This document shows, piece after piece, positions 1-6,187 of a stretch of DNA of 8,601 bases. The notes beneath the pieces are model-generated. The model saw only the letters and a list, made by a program, of their open reading frames with translations. It ran no database searches and was not told the origin of the DNA. Numbering within the stretch: position 1 is the stretch's first letter; each line of letters begins with the position of its first letter. Both the position numbers and the translations under genes were made by a program. Origin of the DNA: Cyclobacteriaceae bacterium (lineage in GTDB: Bacteria > Bacteroidota > Bacteroidia > Cytophagales > Cyclobacteriaceae); NCBI GenBank assembly GCA_009885605.1, contig VFKK01000063.1:1-8601 (forward strand), written 5' to 3'.

Positions 1-299
1 AAATCCGGGTTCGGGCAAAGGCCGAAATTCATCATCAGGACTTGGTAACCGATGTTTTTTGGGGAAGGCTACGGGAAGATTCCCAATTGGCATACAATTC
101 TGTTTTGGCTCCGGGAACGGAAATCTCAAACCCGGACGAGGGATTCAATTGGTCGGAAGAGATTGATGACCGCTTTTTTTCTGTCCTTCGATTTATTCCC
201 CACTCATTCGAAGTGCTCCATCTCAATGGCCTGAAGCATTTGAAAATCCTGTTCACCAAAAAAGAAGAGAATTGGGTAGGGATGTGGCTGGTGCCGTAA
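1..299 (+). CDS. Pyridoxamine 5'-phosphate oxidase-family flavoprotein, C-terminal part (cut by left edge)
   Basis: The reading frame is open from the left edge (first complete codon at 3) to TAA at 297-299, giving 98 residues. The visible part starts IRVRAKAEIHHQD, passes through SVLAPGTEISNPDEGFNW and ends ENWVGMWLVP. This order is typical of small FMN-binding PNPOx-like split-barrel proteins of Bacteroidota: a strand with R.R..A.IHH, a PGT turn, an 'F.VL..IP' strand and a closing W...L.P. Proteins of this family are usually about 190-200 residues, so roughly half is missing. They are thought to be soluble flavin-dependent oxidoreductases or stress proteins; true PdxH activity cannot be claimed, because the FMN-binding N-terminal half lies outside the window. 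An in-frame TTG at 42 is internal to conserved sequence and is not the start. A terminator follows 77 bp after the stop. Family call fairly sure, exact function open. Confidence 0.75.
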   Translation, partial: IRVRAKAEIHHQDLVTDVFWGRLREDSQLAYNSVLAPGTEISNPDEGFNWSEEIDDRFFSVLRFIPHSFEVLHLNGLKHLKILFTKKEENWVGMWLVP

Positions 300-375
300 G
301 CTGGTCCAATTCCTTTGGACTGAATATTAATCACCTTTCCCCATCTGCATTCAACACACGCCGAAAACCAGTCAT

Positions 376-407
376 TGTCAGGTCCTGATTTTACCTGACA
401 CTTTTTT
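376..407 (+). terminator. Rho-independent terminator of the flavoprotein gene
   Basis: A perfect 8-bp stem is formed by TGTCAGGT (376-383) and ACCTGACA (393-400) around a 9-nt loop. It is followed by C and then TTTTTT (402-407). It lies 77 bp after the stop codon at 299, on the strand of that gene. Confidence 0.8.
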
Positions 408-424
408 CTTTCAACCCGATAGTT

Positions 425-517
425 CAACCCCGTAAGGGTTGTTAGACAGGAAAGATTGTTTTATCCAAAACCCCGCATTTCATACGGGGCTATTCAAAGT
501 TCAACCACTTCGTGGTT
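425..517. repeat. Cluster of three small palindromes, REP-like intergenic element
   Basis: Three hairpins follow each other in 93 bp. CAACCC/GGGTTG (425-430 and 436-441) has a 5-nt loop. CCCCGCAT/ATACGGGG (471-478 and 482-489) has a 3-nt loop. AACCAC/GTGGTT (503-508 and 512-517) has a 3-nt loop. The only mismatch in the second stem, C/A on the plus strand, becomes a G.U pair in minus-strand RNA, so the structure is fully paired when read with the 626-2803 gene. Similar palindrome groups recur between genes in Cytophagales as far as I recall; copy number in this genome cannot be judged from one window. Confidence 0.6.
467..489 (-). terminator. Possible terminator of the receptor/DUF5916 unit inside the palindrome cluster
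   Basis: On the minus strand the middle palindrome reads as an 8-bp, G/C-rich stem with a GAA loop, followed by TTTT (470-467) and then GG. It is the strongest stem followed by T residues downstream of the stop at 626, about 137 nt away. The T run is short, so it may be only partly effective. Confidence 0.4.
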
Positions 518-538
518 ATTTATCAGGGACCAAAAAGC

Positions 539-598
539 TGAAATCTGAAATCCGAAATCATAAATCCAGCATCGGTCATCGGTCATCCCGCATCCTTC
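539..598. repeat. 7-bp tandem repeat array (heptads) behind the DUF5916 gene
   Basis: Four heptads TGAAATC, TGAAATC, CGAAATC and ATAAATC fill 539-566. After the 4-bp interruption CAGC, four more follow: ATCGGTC, ATCGGTC, ATCCCGC and ATCCTTC (571-598). Read on the minus strand, most units contain GAT at a 7-bp step. The array begins 28 bp beyond the stop of the minus-strand gene. A related array built on the same TGAAATC unit lies at 7264-7291. Confidence 0.65.
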
Positions 599-625
599 GT
601 GGCTCGTATGTCTAAAATCTTAAAC

Positions 626-2803
626 CTACACATTCCACCAATAGGTGAATTTCAACACCAGTGACCTGTTTTTGGTATTGAACGGAGCCGGCAAATAATT
701 GTCTGTGTAGACGAGGAAGATATCAGAAGCCGGTTTGAATCTCCATTGGAAACGGGTATTCAGGTTGATGTTATTCATCTGCTGATTGTATTGAACAAAA
801 GCAGTAAAAAACAGCGTATTGGTCATCGTGACATCCACTCGTGGTCCGACCAGCCAATAGGTCGTAGTATTCCAAGGTTCCGGGAGGAGGATTTGATTGT
901 AATTGGCAGTCATCGTGATGCCAACATAAGGCTGAAAACGATAGCCCAATTCTCCGCTCACGAAGTACCGCTCTCCACCTGCATAGTATCCGCCCATTCG
1001 CGTAGCAAAAGCGTAGGTAAACACACTTTGAGGCTTGGATGTATACTCCGTTCCCCAGGAAAACCAGGTGTGTTCTGAGCCAACGGGCAATGTCTCGTTT
1101 CCGGAATTGGTCGGATCAAAGGGCCGCAGGAGTTTGATGTAATCATATCCGCTAAAGACGGTGAGCGAACTCTGACTTCTCCACTTGATCGAATAAGACA
1201 GCAAAGTGGTGTTGTCAGTTTTTTCCCCTTGTTTGTTGAAGAAGAAAGTTGTCCCAGCGGTAGGCCCATGGCTCAGGATTTTCTCACTTTTCGGGAAAAA
1301 GAGATAGCCTGCAGTCGGGGCGATTTTATAATATCCTCGTCTTGGGACATACCCGACTTCAGCCGTGTAACTCTCGGAAACATACTCATGCTGCCAGTTC
1401 CAGGTGAGGTTTCCGGTAGCATATTTCAAGTTTGCCGCATGGACAAATCCATTTCCGACATTGTCGGGACCAAAGCTTTGGAGGACCATCGCTTTTCCTG
1501 TCCAATGGTTGTTGGAAGAAGCAAGATTGTATTCCAGACCCAGATTTCGGTTGAATTGAGAATAAATAGGTTTGTCTGATTCCGGATCAGGATCGTATTT
1601 GAGGGAAAGCTTGTTGACGAAGATTGCGCCGATATTAGAGCGGGCACCGACTTGTCTCTGCAGCGCCACTACGGTGAAATTCTGGGAAGGAAGACTGCTT
1701 TCCGAAACTTCCCCGGTTTGCATATTCATCGCACCGATTCTCCAGTCTTTGTTGATTTTACCACTGAATCTTGCCCCAAATTGGATCGGAGCATTCAGAC
1801 CTATTCTTCGGGAGAAAAACGGTCTGATCGTGGCGTATCCAAAGCTTGCAAAGAGGTCGCCATTTTCCAGGAAGAATTGCCTTCGCTCCGGGAAAAAAAG
1901 CTCAAAACGATCCAGATTGGTTACTTGTCTGTCCACTTCCACCTGCGAAAAGTCCGGATTTACCGTCAAATCCAGGTTCAGGGAAGAAGTGAGGGAGATT
2001 TTGGCATCAAGCCCCACTTCCTTCCTGTATTCGGTATCTCCGCCACCCTCGATGTCCTTGCTCATTCCGCCAAGGGCGTAGGGAATTACGGAAATATTGG
2101 CTCCTGCTTCAGGCGGTGGACTGTCCCAAACCAACGTGCCCGTGTAAGCTAAAGATGCCGAAGGAAACTGGCGAGGCACGGGTGCCCAACCCGATTTTTC
2201 GGTGGTTTTCAGGTCCAGACGGGAGAAATTGATTCCCCATTCGGTGATTCCTTTTTTGTATCGGATAGATTTAAATGGGATTGAAGCTTCAAAAACCCAT
2301 TTATCCTCGTAGTTGGTGACTTTGGAAACCCACTTATTGTCCCAGCTCAAATCAATGCTTCCGCCGTTGAACATGATGCCGTCCCACTGAGCTCCTGCAG
2401 CATTGGCACCGAAGGAAAACCCGTTGGTCTGATCGTCAAAGGGATCCATAAAAAGCAGGAAGTTGTCATTTTTGCCAAAGCTGAAATCCCTTCTGAGGGA
2501 TTCGACCATGTAAGGACCTTCCATTCCGTGGAAATTAATTACGATCAGGTAGAGATTCTCTTCATCGTAACTCATTCGCACATCAGTTCTCACCTTGGCA
2601 AAACTCGTATCCATCGGTGTAATCATGAAAAAATCAGTGGCCACAGCAGCATCCGCCCACGCCTTCTCATCCATCACCCCGTCAATCAATATCTCCGAAG
2701 AGGCTTTGGTGATAGGCAATCGGTAGGAATCGTTAATTTTTTGAGCGGAAAGGGATGCTGCAAAACCCAGGTTCAACAGCAATAGCAATAAGTACTTACT
2801 CAT
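626..2803 (-). CDS. CBM9-like/DUF5916 outer-membrane beta-barrel protein
   Basis: A 725-residue exported protein from ATG at 2803 to TAG at 626-628. It starts with a signal peptide (MSKYLLLLLLNLGFAASL, cleavage near SAQ/KIND at about residue 21). Residues about 37-205 resemble the carbohydrate-binding family 9-like domain (ILIDGVMDEKAW at 38-49). The DUF5916 hallmark follows as NPDFSQVEVD (282-291) and FFPERRQFFLENGDLF (303-318). The rest, to the aromatic end TYWWNV, is rich in alternating hydrophobic/aromatic strands as in a beta-barrel. The length fits the family. No enzymatic role is established for DUF5916; ligand binding or a channel at the outer membrane is an inference. A TTG at 2827 would add eight residues before the signal peptide, so ATG 2803 is preferred. 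It lies 76 bp after the receptor gene on the same strand, probably co-transcribed, with a hairpin and a possible extra promoter in the gap. Confidence 0.85.
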   Translation of the reverse strand: MSKYLLLLLLNLGFAASLSAQKINDSYRLPITKASSEILIDGVMDEKAWADAAVATDFFMITPMDTSFAKVRTDVRMSYDEENLYLIVINFHGMEGPYMVESLRRDFSFGKNDNFLLFMDPFDDQTNGFSFGANAAGAQWDGIMFNGGSIDLSWDNKWVSKVTNYEDKWVFEASIPFKSIRYKKGITEWGINFSRLDLKTTEKSGWAPVPRQFPSASLAYTGTLVWDSPPPEAGANISVIPYALGGMSKDIEGGGDTEYRKEVGLDAKISLTSSLNLDLTVNPDFSQVEVDRQVTNLDRFELFFPERRQFFLENGDLFASFGYATIRPFFSRRIGLNAPIQFGARFSGKINKDWRIGAMNMQTGEVSESSLPSQNFTVVALQRQVGARSNIGAIFVNKLSLKYDPDPESDKPIYSQFNRNLGLEYNLASSNNHWTGKAMVLQSFGPDNVGNGFVHAANLKYATGNLTWNWQHEYVSESYTAEVGYVPRRGYYKIAPTAGYLFFPKSEKILSHGPTAGTTFFFNKQGEKTDNTTLLSYSIKWRSQSSLTVFSGYDYIKLLRPFDPTNSGNETLPVGSEHTWFSWGTEYTSKPQSVFTYAFATRMGGYYAGGERYFVSGELGYRFQPYVGITMTANYNQILLPEPWNTTTYWLVGPRVDVTMTNTLFFTAFVQYNQQMNNINLNTRFQWRFKPASDIFLVYTDNYLPAPFNTKNRSLVLKFTYWWNV

Positions 2804-2806
2804 GGT

Positions 2807-2843
2807 GCGGGGAGCGGTAATTTTCAAATTTAATCACCCCCGC
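2807..2843 (-). promoter_or_regulatory. Hairpin in the gap between receptor and DUF5916 genes, ending 3 nt before the start codon
   Basis: Minus-strand RNA can pair GCGGGG (2843-2838) with CCCCGC (2812-2807). Inside, GUGAUU pairs with AAUUAC (one G.U pair), leaving a CGCU bulge and a 9-nt loop. The structure ends 3 nt before ATG 2803 and has no T run behind it, so it is not a standard terminator. It may modulate translation of the second gene or protect or process the joint transcript. That role is inferred. Confidence 0.45.
2825..2832 (-). promoter_or_regulatory. Candidate Bacteroidota -7 box for the DUF5916 gene
   Basis: TAAATTTG on the minus strand matches the Bacteroidota -7 consensus TAnnTTTG in every fixed position and ends 21 nt before ATG 2803. 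No TTTG-like -33 box is visible at the expected distance, so an independent internal promoter is only possible. If used, it would exclude the TTG at 2827 as start codon. Confidence 0.3.
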
Positions 2844-2879
2844 ATTGAGCTTATGTGACTTTTGTGGGGAAAGGCGAAT

Positions 2880-5267
2880 TTATTGTTTGATTCTGTACGC
2901 GAAGGTCAGATTGGTTTGTCTTCGGATCATTTGGGATTCTCCTTCGGTGAAGAAATTAAAGCCTTCAATGATGTATCGGTTGATTCTGGAATTGAATACA
3001 TCCGTCACATTCAGAATCAGTGTACCACGGTCCTCCAGGATTCGTTTGCTGGCAGAAAGATCCAGGAAGAAAATGCCTTTTCTGACGCCTTGGGCAGTTT
3101 TTTGCCTTGCTTCGTAATTGGCTCTGACTTGAATGTCCCAACCTTCTCCAAATGTAAACCGGGAGGTCTGCCGGAAGAGCCAGGAATAGGTCTTTCTCAA
3201 CTCGGTTTGACCGATATTGCTTGCGTCGATTCGTGCATGGAAGAAGTTGGCGTTGAAGTCCAGCTTCCACCAATCTTTCACGCGATAATCTCCGCTGAAT
3301 TCTACTCCGAAGGACTTCTCACCGGTCAGATTGACTGGCGCCGTGACCGAGAAGCCATCGTCCTGAACCTGTCTGATCCGTTCGATTTTATCAACCGTGT
3401 TTCTGAAATATACAGTGGAAAACAGCGTCGCTTTCTCAAAGTATTTGATGTGGCCCAGTTCAAATGCATCGGTAAACTCAGGGTCCAAATCAGGATTTCC
3501 ACTGAAGAAATTTCGTTGATCGGAGAAGGTGACATAAGGGCTCAGATCGTTGTACACAGGTCGTCTGACTCGTTTGCTATAGCTCAATTGAAAGGCATTT
3601 TCCTTGGTGAGATTGTAAGTCAAATGGGCAGAAGGAAATAGATTCGTGTAGGTCCGGGGATTATTTTCATTGGTCTCCACCAGGATCGTTTCTACGTCTG
3701 TGTATTCTGCACGGAGACCACCCTGATAGCTCCATTTGCCGGTTTCATTACCGACGATTCCGTAGGCTGCCAGGATATTTTCATTGTAGAGGAAGATATT
3801 ATCCAAACCGGGGAGGGTGACAAAATCACCCGTTTCATTTTGTTCCTGGACGAGGTAATCATTCTTCATTTCCCGAAAACTGGTTCGAATTCCCGATTCA
3901 ATTTTCCCTTTTGTCGCAAAAGGTTTTACATAATCCATCTGAAGCAAATACTGGTTTTCGTATTCATCGTTGAGGGAAGTTTGAATCAAAGCATCTTCGG
4001 GAATCGCTGCTCCTTGGGCAGAAAAAGAATTTTCGGTAAAGAGCTGATCAGATCTTTCCCAATAGTTGAGATAGGTAAAGGACGCGGTTAACTCATGTCC
4101 TTTTTCGGCAAATGTGCGCTTGTAGTTTACAATCGCCTCTTTATTAGGTTCGGCTTCAGTCTCATCCTGTCTTCGGAGCGAATAGCCCAGGTAATCGTCA
4201 AAGCTGTTGAGATAATCCTCGTACCGGATGTCTGTAATCCGGTGAGCATCACTTCTTCTCCAGAGATAGGAGAGTGTCAAAATGCTGTTTTCGTTAAAGT
4301 AATAGTCCAATCCGCCACGCAGATTATTGTTTAATCCGGTGACGGTCGAGGAATTGTTTTGGTTCAAAATGGAAGTTGTCCCGTCCTCATTGTACACTTC
4401 CTGGTAGAGTTCGCTGATGCCGGGCGTCCTTCGGTAAGCCAGGCCGTAGTTGATAAACCAATTGATTCGGTTGTGCCGATAATTGAGATTTGTGGTAAAA
4501 CCGGTATTCACCGGATAGCCGGCGATCAGTTCAAACGAACCATTGAATCCCTGTTTGCTGTCTTTTTTCAGAATGATATTGATGACTCCGGCCATGCCCT
4601 CGGCCTCGTATCGGGCGGAGGGATTTGTGATGACTTCCACCCGCTCGACCATGTTGGCGGGAAGCTGACGCAATCCGCTGCTTCCTTTGAAACTCACCAA
4701 GCCTGAGGGTTTTCCATCGATCAGGATTCGCACATTTGAAGAACCGCGAAGGGAAACATTCCCATCGGGATCGACCGCCACTGAAGGTAAATTCATCAAA
4801 ATATCGGATGCATTTCCCCCGGCATTGGCCAGATCTTTACCCACGTTGAAGATTCGCTTGTCCAACGATAACTCCATGATGGTTTTTTCACCCTGAACAA
4901 CCACCTCATTCAAATCCGCGGCAGTGACAGACAGGCCGATTTCTCCCAGATCATGGTTTGATTTTTCCCGTGTGAGGGTAAAAAAATCTGACTTCACAGC
5001 CTCAAATCCCATGAATTCAATCAAAGCATAGAATCGGCCAAAAGGCACATCGACGGTGTATTTGCCTTCTTCATCCGAAATCCCACCTCCGACGAGGCTG
5101 TCTTTTTCAGAATAAATTCCGATAGTAGCGAAAGGGAGTGGCTCTTTGCTCGTCTGATCGATGAGTGTTCCTTTGATTTTCCCCTTGGATTGATTTTGCT
5201 GCGAAACAGCCAGAAAGGGCAAAAGGAAGATAAAACCAAGTAGTATTATCGTGGTAAACAGCTTCAT
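2880..5267 (-). CDS. TonB-dependent receptor, OMP_b-brl_3 type with N-terminal carboxypeptidase-like domain
   Basis: A 795-residue outer-membrane receptor, ATG at 5267, TAA at 2880-2882. In order: signal peptide (1 to about 22, MKLFTTIILLGFIFLLPF, cleavage near AVS/QQ); CarboxypepD-reg-like domain (about 29-115, with GTLIDQTSKEPLPFATIGIY); plug domain (about 118-235, with LNEVVVQGE, ASDILMNLPSV, VSLRGSSNVRILIDGKPS and VERVEVITNPSARYEAEG); then a 22-strand-type barrel to the C-terminus (NVTDVFNSRINR, FAYRIKQ). Plug and barrel resemble the OMP_b-brl_3 receptor group, not SusC, and no SusD gene is adjacent. Such receptors import ligands across the outer membrane using TonB-ExbBD energy. The ligand cannot be read from the sequence; the neighbouring CBM9-like protein hints weakly at a saccharide or glycoconjugate. 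It is first in a probable two-gene operon and diverges from the DsrE gene. Confidence 0.92.
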   Translation of the reverse strand: MKLFTTIILLGFIFLLPFLAVSQQNQSKGKIKGTLIDQTSKEPLPFATIGIYSEKDSLVGGGISDEEGKYTVDVPFGRFYALIEFMGFEAVKSDFFTLTREKSNHDLGEIGLSVTAADLNEVVVQGEKTIMELSLDKRIFNVGKDLANAGGNASDILMNLPSVAVDPDGNVSLRGSSNVRILIDGKPSGLVSFKGSSGLRQLPANMVERVEVITNPSARYEAEGMAGVINIILKKDSKQGFNGSFELIAGYPVNTGFTTNLNYRHNRINWFINYGLAYRRTPGISELYQEVYNEDGTTSILNQNNSSTVTGLNNNLRGGLDYYFNENSILTLSYLWRRSDAHRITDIRYEDYLNSFDDYLGYSLRRQDETEAEPNKEAIVNYKRTFAEKGHELTASFTYLNYWERSDQLFTENSFSAQGAAIPEDALIQTSLNDEYENQYLLQMDYVKPFATKGKIESGIRTSFREMKNDYLVQEQNETGDFVTLPGLDNIFLYNENILAAYGIVGNETGKWSYQGGLRAEYTDVETILVETNENNPRTYTNLFPSAHLTYNLTKENAFQLSYSKRVRRPVYNDLSPYVTFSDQRNFFSGNPDLDPEFTDAFELGHIKYFEKATLFSTVYFRNTVDKIERIRQVQDDGFSVTAPVNLTGEKSFGVEFSGDYRVKDWWKLDFNANFFHARIDASNIGQTELRKTYSWLFRQTSRFTFGEGWDIQVRANYEARQKTAQGVRKGIFFLDLSASKRILEDRGTLILNVTDVFNSRINRYIIEGFNFFTEGESQMIRRQTNLTFAYRIKQ

Positions 5268-5310
5268 AGGTGTAGGTTTGGGTTCCGCAATTTGAGCTTT
5301 TATCAGAAGG

Positions 5311-5351
5311 TTGATTTAATCAAAATGCCGAGTTTAAATTTAATCATATGA
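5311..5351. promoter_or_regulatory. A/T-rich palindrome group upstream of the receptor gene
   Basis: Three perfect palindromes lie within 41 bp, ending 44 bp upstream of the receptor ATG: TTGATT-T-AATCAA (5311-5323), TTAAATTTAA (5334-5343) and TCATATGA (5344-5351). TTTAATCA occurs twice, 24 bp apart (5315-5322 and 5339-5346). The spacing suits a dimeric regulator, but A/T-rich sequence makes palindromes by chance. I see no convincing -33/-7 pair for the receptor here; TAAATTTA (5335-5342) is one base off a -7 box. Confidence 0.3.
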
Positions 5352-5440
5352 AAAATCGGGTTGTATAGTTTTTTACAGATGGCTGAGGAATTGTTCAGAC
5401 CAGAAGAAAATGAACCCTGAAAAGAAGGAAGTAACTTTTT

Positions 5441-5507
5441 AAATCCCTGGTTGCAATCGGGAATTTCCAGGCGATTGAACGGGGGTTTATTTTAATTCTT
5501 ATCTTTT
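5441..5507 (+). promoter_or_regulatory. Possible promoter and inverted repeats upstream of the DsrE gene
   Basis: TATCTTTT (5500-5507) is one base from the -7 consensus TAnnTTTG, with TTG at 5475-5477 as a possible -33 remnant 22 bp upstream. The candidate -33 sits inside overlapping inverted repeats: CCTGG/CCAGG (5446-5450 and 5467-5471) and CAATCG/CGATTG (5454-5459 and 5472-5477). An operator overlapping the promoter is conceivable. Each single element is weak. Confidence 0.3.
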
Positions 5508-5532
5508 ATAAACAATTTCTAACCAACCTTTT

Positions 5533-6108
5533 ATGAAAAAGTATCTCTTTTCACTTCTTCTTGTAGTTCAGACAGGGGTGTTGATGGCTCAGGAAGGCCT
5601 TCCTCCTCATCTCCAGGGAAAAATAATTTACCCGGTTATTGACATTAGTCCCTGGGTGGGCGTCTTCACTATCGAGCCTAATGCGCTGAAATATGATCCA
5701 ACGCTTGAATATAAAGTAGCCTTGGATATTTACGATAAAATGAGTGATTCCACTGCCGTTAATGGCGCCTTGTCGGAGGTAGCCAGGACTTTCAATTTGC
5801 TGGTGGCCAATGGTGCTCCTCAGGAAAAAGTGAAACTTGCGGCAGTAATTCATGCTGAGAGCGTCCTTTCTGTTCTGACAGATGAGGCTTACAAAGAGAA
5901 ATTTGGGATTCCAAATCCCTCCTTGCCGCTGATCGCCAAATTGAAAGAAGCTGGGGTTGAGTTGTTTGTCTGTGGCCAAAATGTCGGCTATTATAATTTC
6001 AAACCAGAGCAGATTTCTCCGGATGTGAAAATTGCCCTTTCGGCCAAAACTGCTCTAATCACGCTGGATCAGATGGGATATAGTTTTTTGAATGTAAGCG
6101 GGAAATAA
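5533..6108 (+). CDS. Exported DsrE-family protein
   Basis: A 191-residue protein, ATG at 5533 and TAA at 6106-6108. Residues 1-20 form a signal peptide (MKKYLFSLLLVVQTGVLMAQ), so the mature protein of about 171 residues is predicted to be periplasmic. The rest fits the DsrE/DsrF-like fold: KVKLAAVIHAESV (99-111) as a central strand and turn, GVELFVCGQNV (141-151), then SPDVKIALSAKTALITLDQMGY (starting at 162) as the closing helix and strand. Cys147 is the only cysteine and lies in the VCGQ motif, where DsrE/TusD relatives often have their functional cysteine. Cytoplasmic DsrE proteins handle sulfur transfer; exported Bacteroidota versions have no defined role, so a redox or sulfur function is an inference. 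The gene is monocistronic, with its own upstream region and a terminator 5 bp after the stop. Confidence 0.85.
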   Translation: MKKYLFSLLLVVQTGVLMAQEGLPPHLQGKIIYPVIDISPWVGVFTIEPNALKYDPTLEYKVALDIYDKMSDSTAVNGALSEVARTFNLLVANGAPQEKVKLAAVIHAESVLSVLTDEAYKEKFGIPNPSLPLIAKLKEAGVELFVCGQNVGYYNFKPEQISPDVKIALSAKTALITLDQMGYSFLNVSGK

Positions 6109-6137
6109 AAAAAAATCCCGGCCTTCCGGTCGGGATT
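6107..6137. terminator. Bidirectional terminator between the convergent DsrE and reductase-like genes
   Basis: AATCCCG (6114-6120) pairs with CGGGATT (6131-6137), extended by one G.T and two C-G pairs to a 10-bp stem with a TTCC loop. On the minus strand it is followed by a run of nine T (6115-6107, partly in the stem), ideal for the gene ending at 6188. On the plus strand it is followed by CATTTTAT, weaker but serviceable for the gene ending at 6108. The A run overlaps the DsrE stop codon. Confidence 0.85.
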
Positions 6138-6187
6138 CATTTTATATTTCTGATTCTGGATTCGATTTGAACCCTGCTTCATCGTAT

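Noticed and set aside
35..427. Minus-strand open frame (130 codons) at the left edge
   Set aside because: It lies opposite the conserved flavoprotein fragment and runs through the terminator hairpin at 376-407, so it is a chance frame.
539..598. Heptad array as a CRISPR array
   Set aside because: Units are 7 bp with no spacers of uniform length, and there is no cas gene nearby.
1572..2152. Plus-strand open frames opposite the DUF5916 gene
   Set aside because: They oppose the most conserved DUF5916 segment and carry no protein-like motifs.
2825..2827. TTG as start codon of the DUF5916 gene
   Set aside because: It would put eight residues before a well-formed signal peptide, and it lies inside the candidate -7 box and hairpin. 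ATG 2803 is better.
2862..3641. Plus-strand open frame (259 codons) opposite the receptor C-terminus
   Set aside because: It overlaps the conserved barrel end of the receptor on the other strand and its translation has no recognisable family features.
5379..5420. 13-codon plus-strand frame (MAEELFRPEENEP) between the divergent genes
   Set aside because: Too short, with no downstream gene in leader-peptide position and no attenuator structure close behind it.
6143..6170. Possible third heptad array behind the reductase-like gene
   Set aside because: GATTC-type steps are irregular and the units differ too much. A/T-rich chance cannot be excluded.
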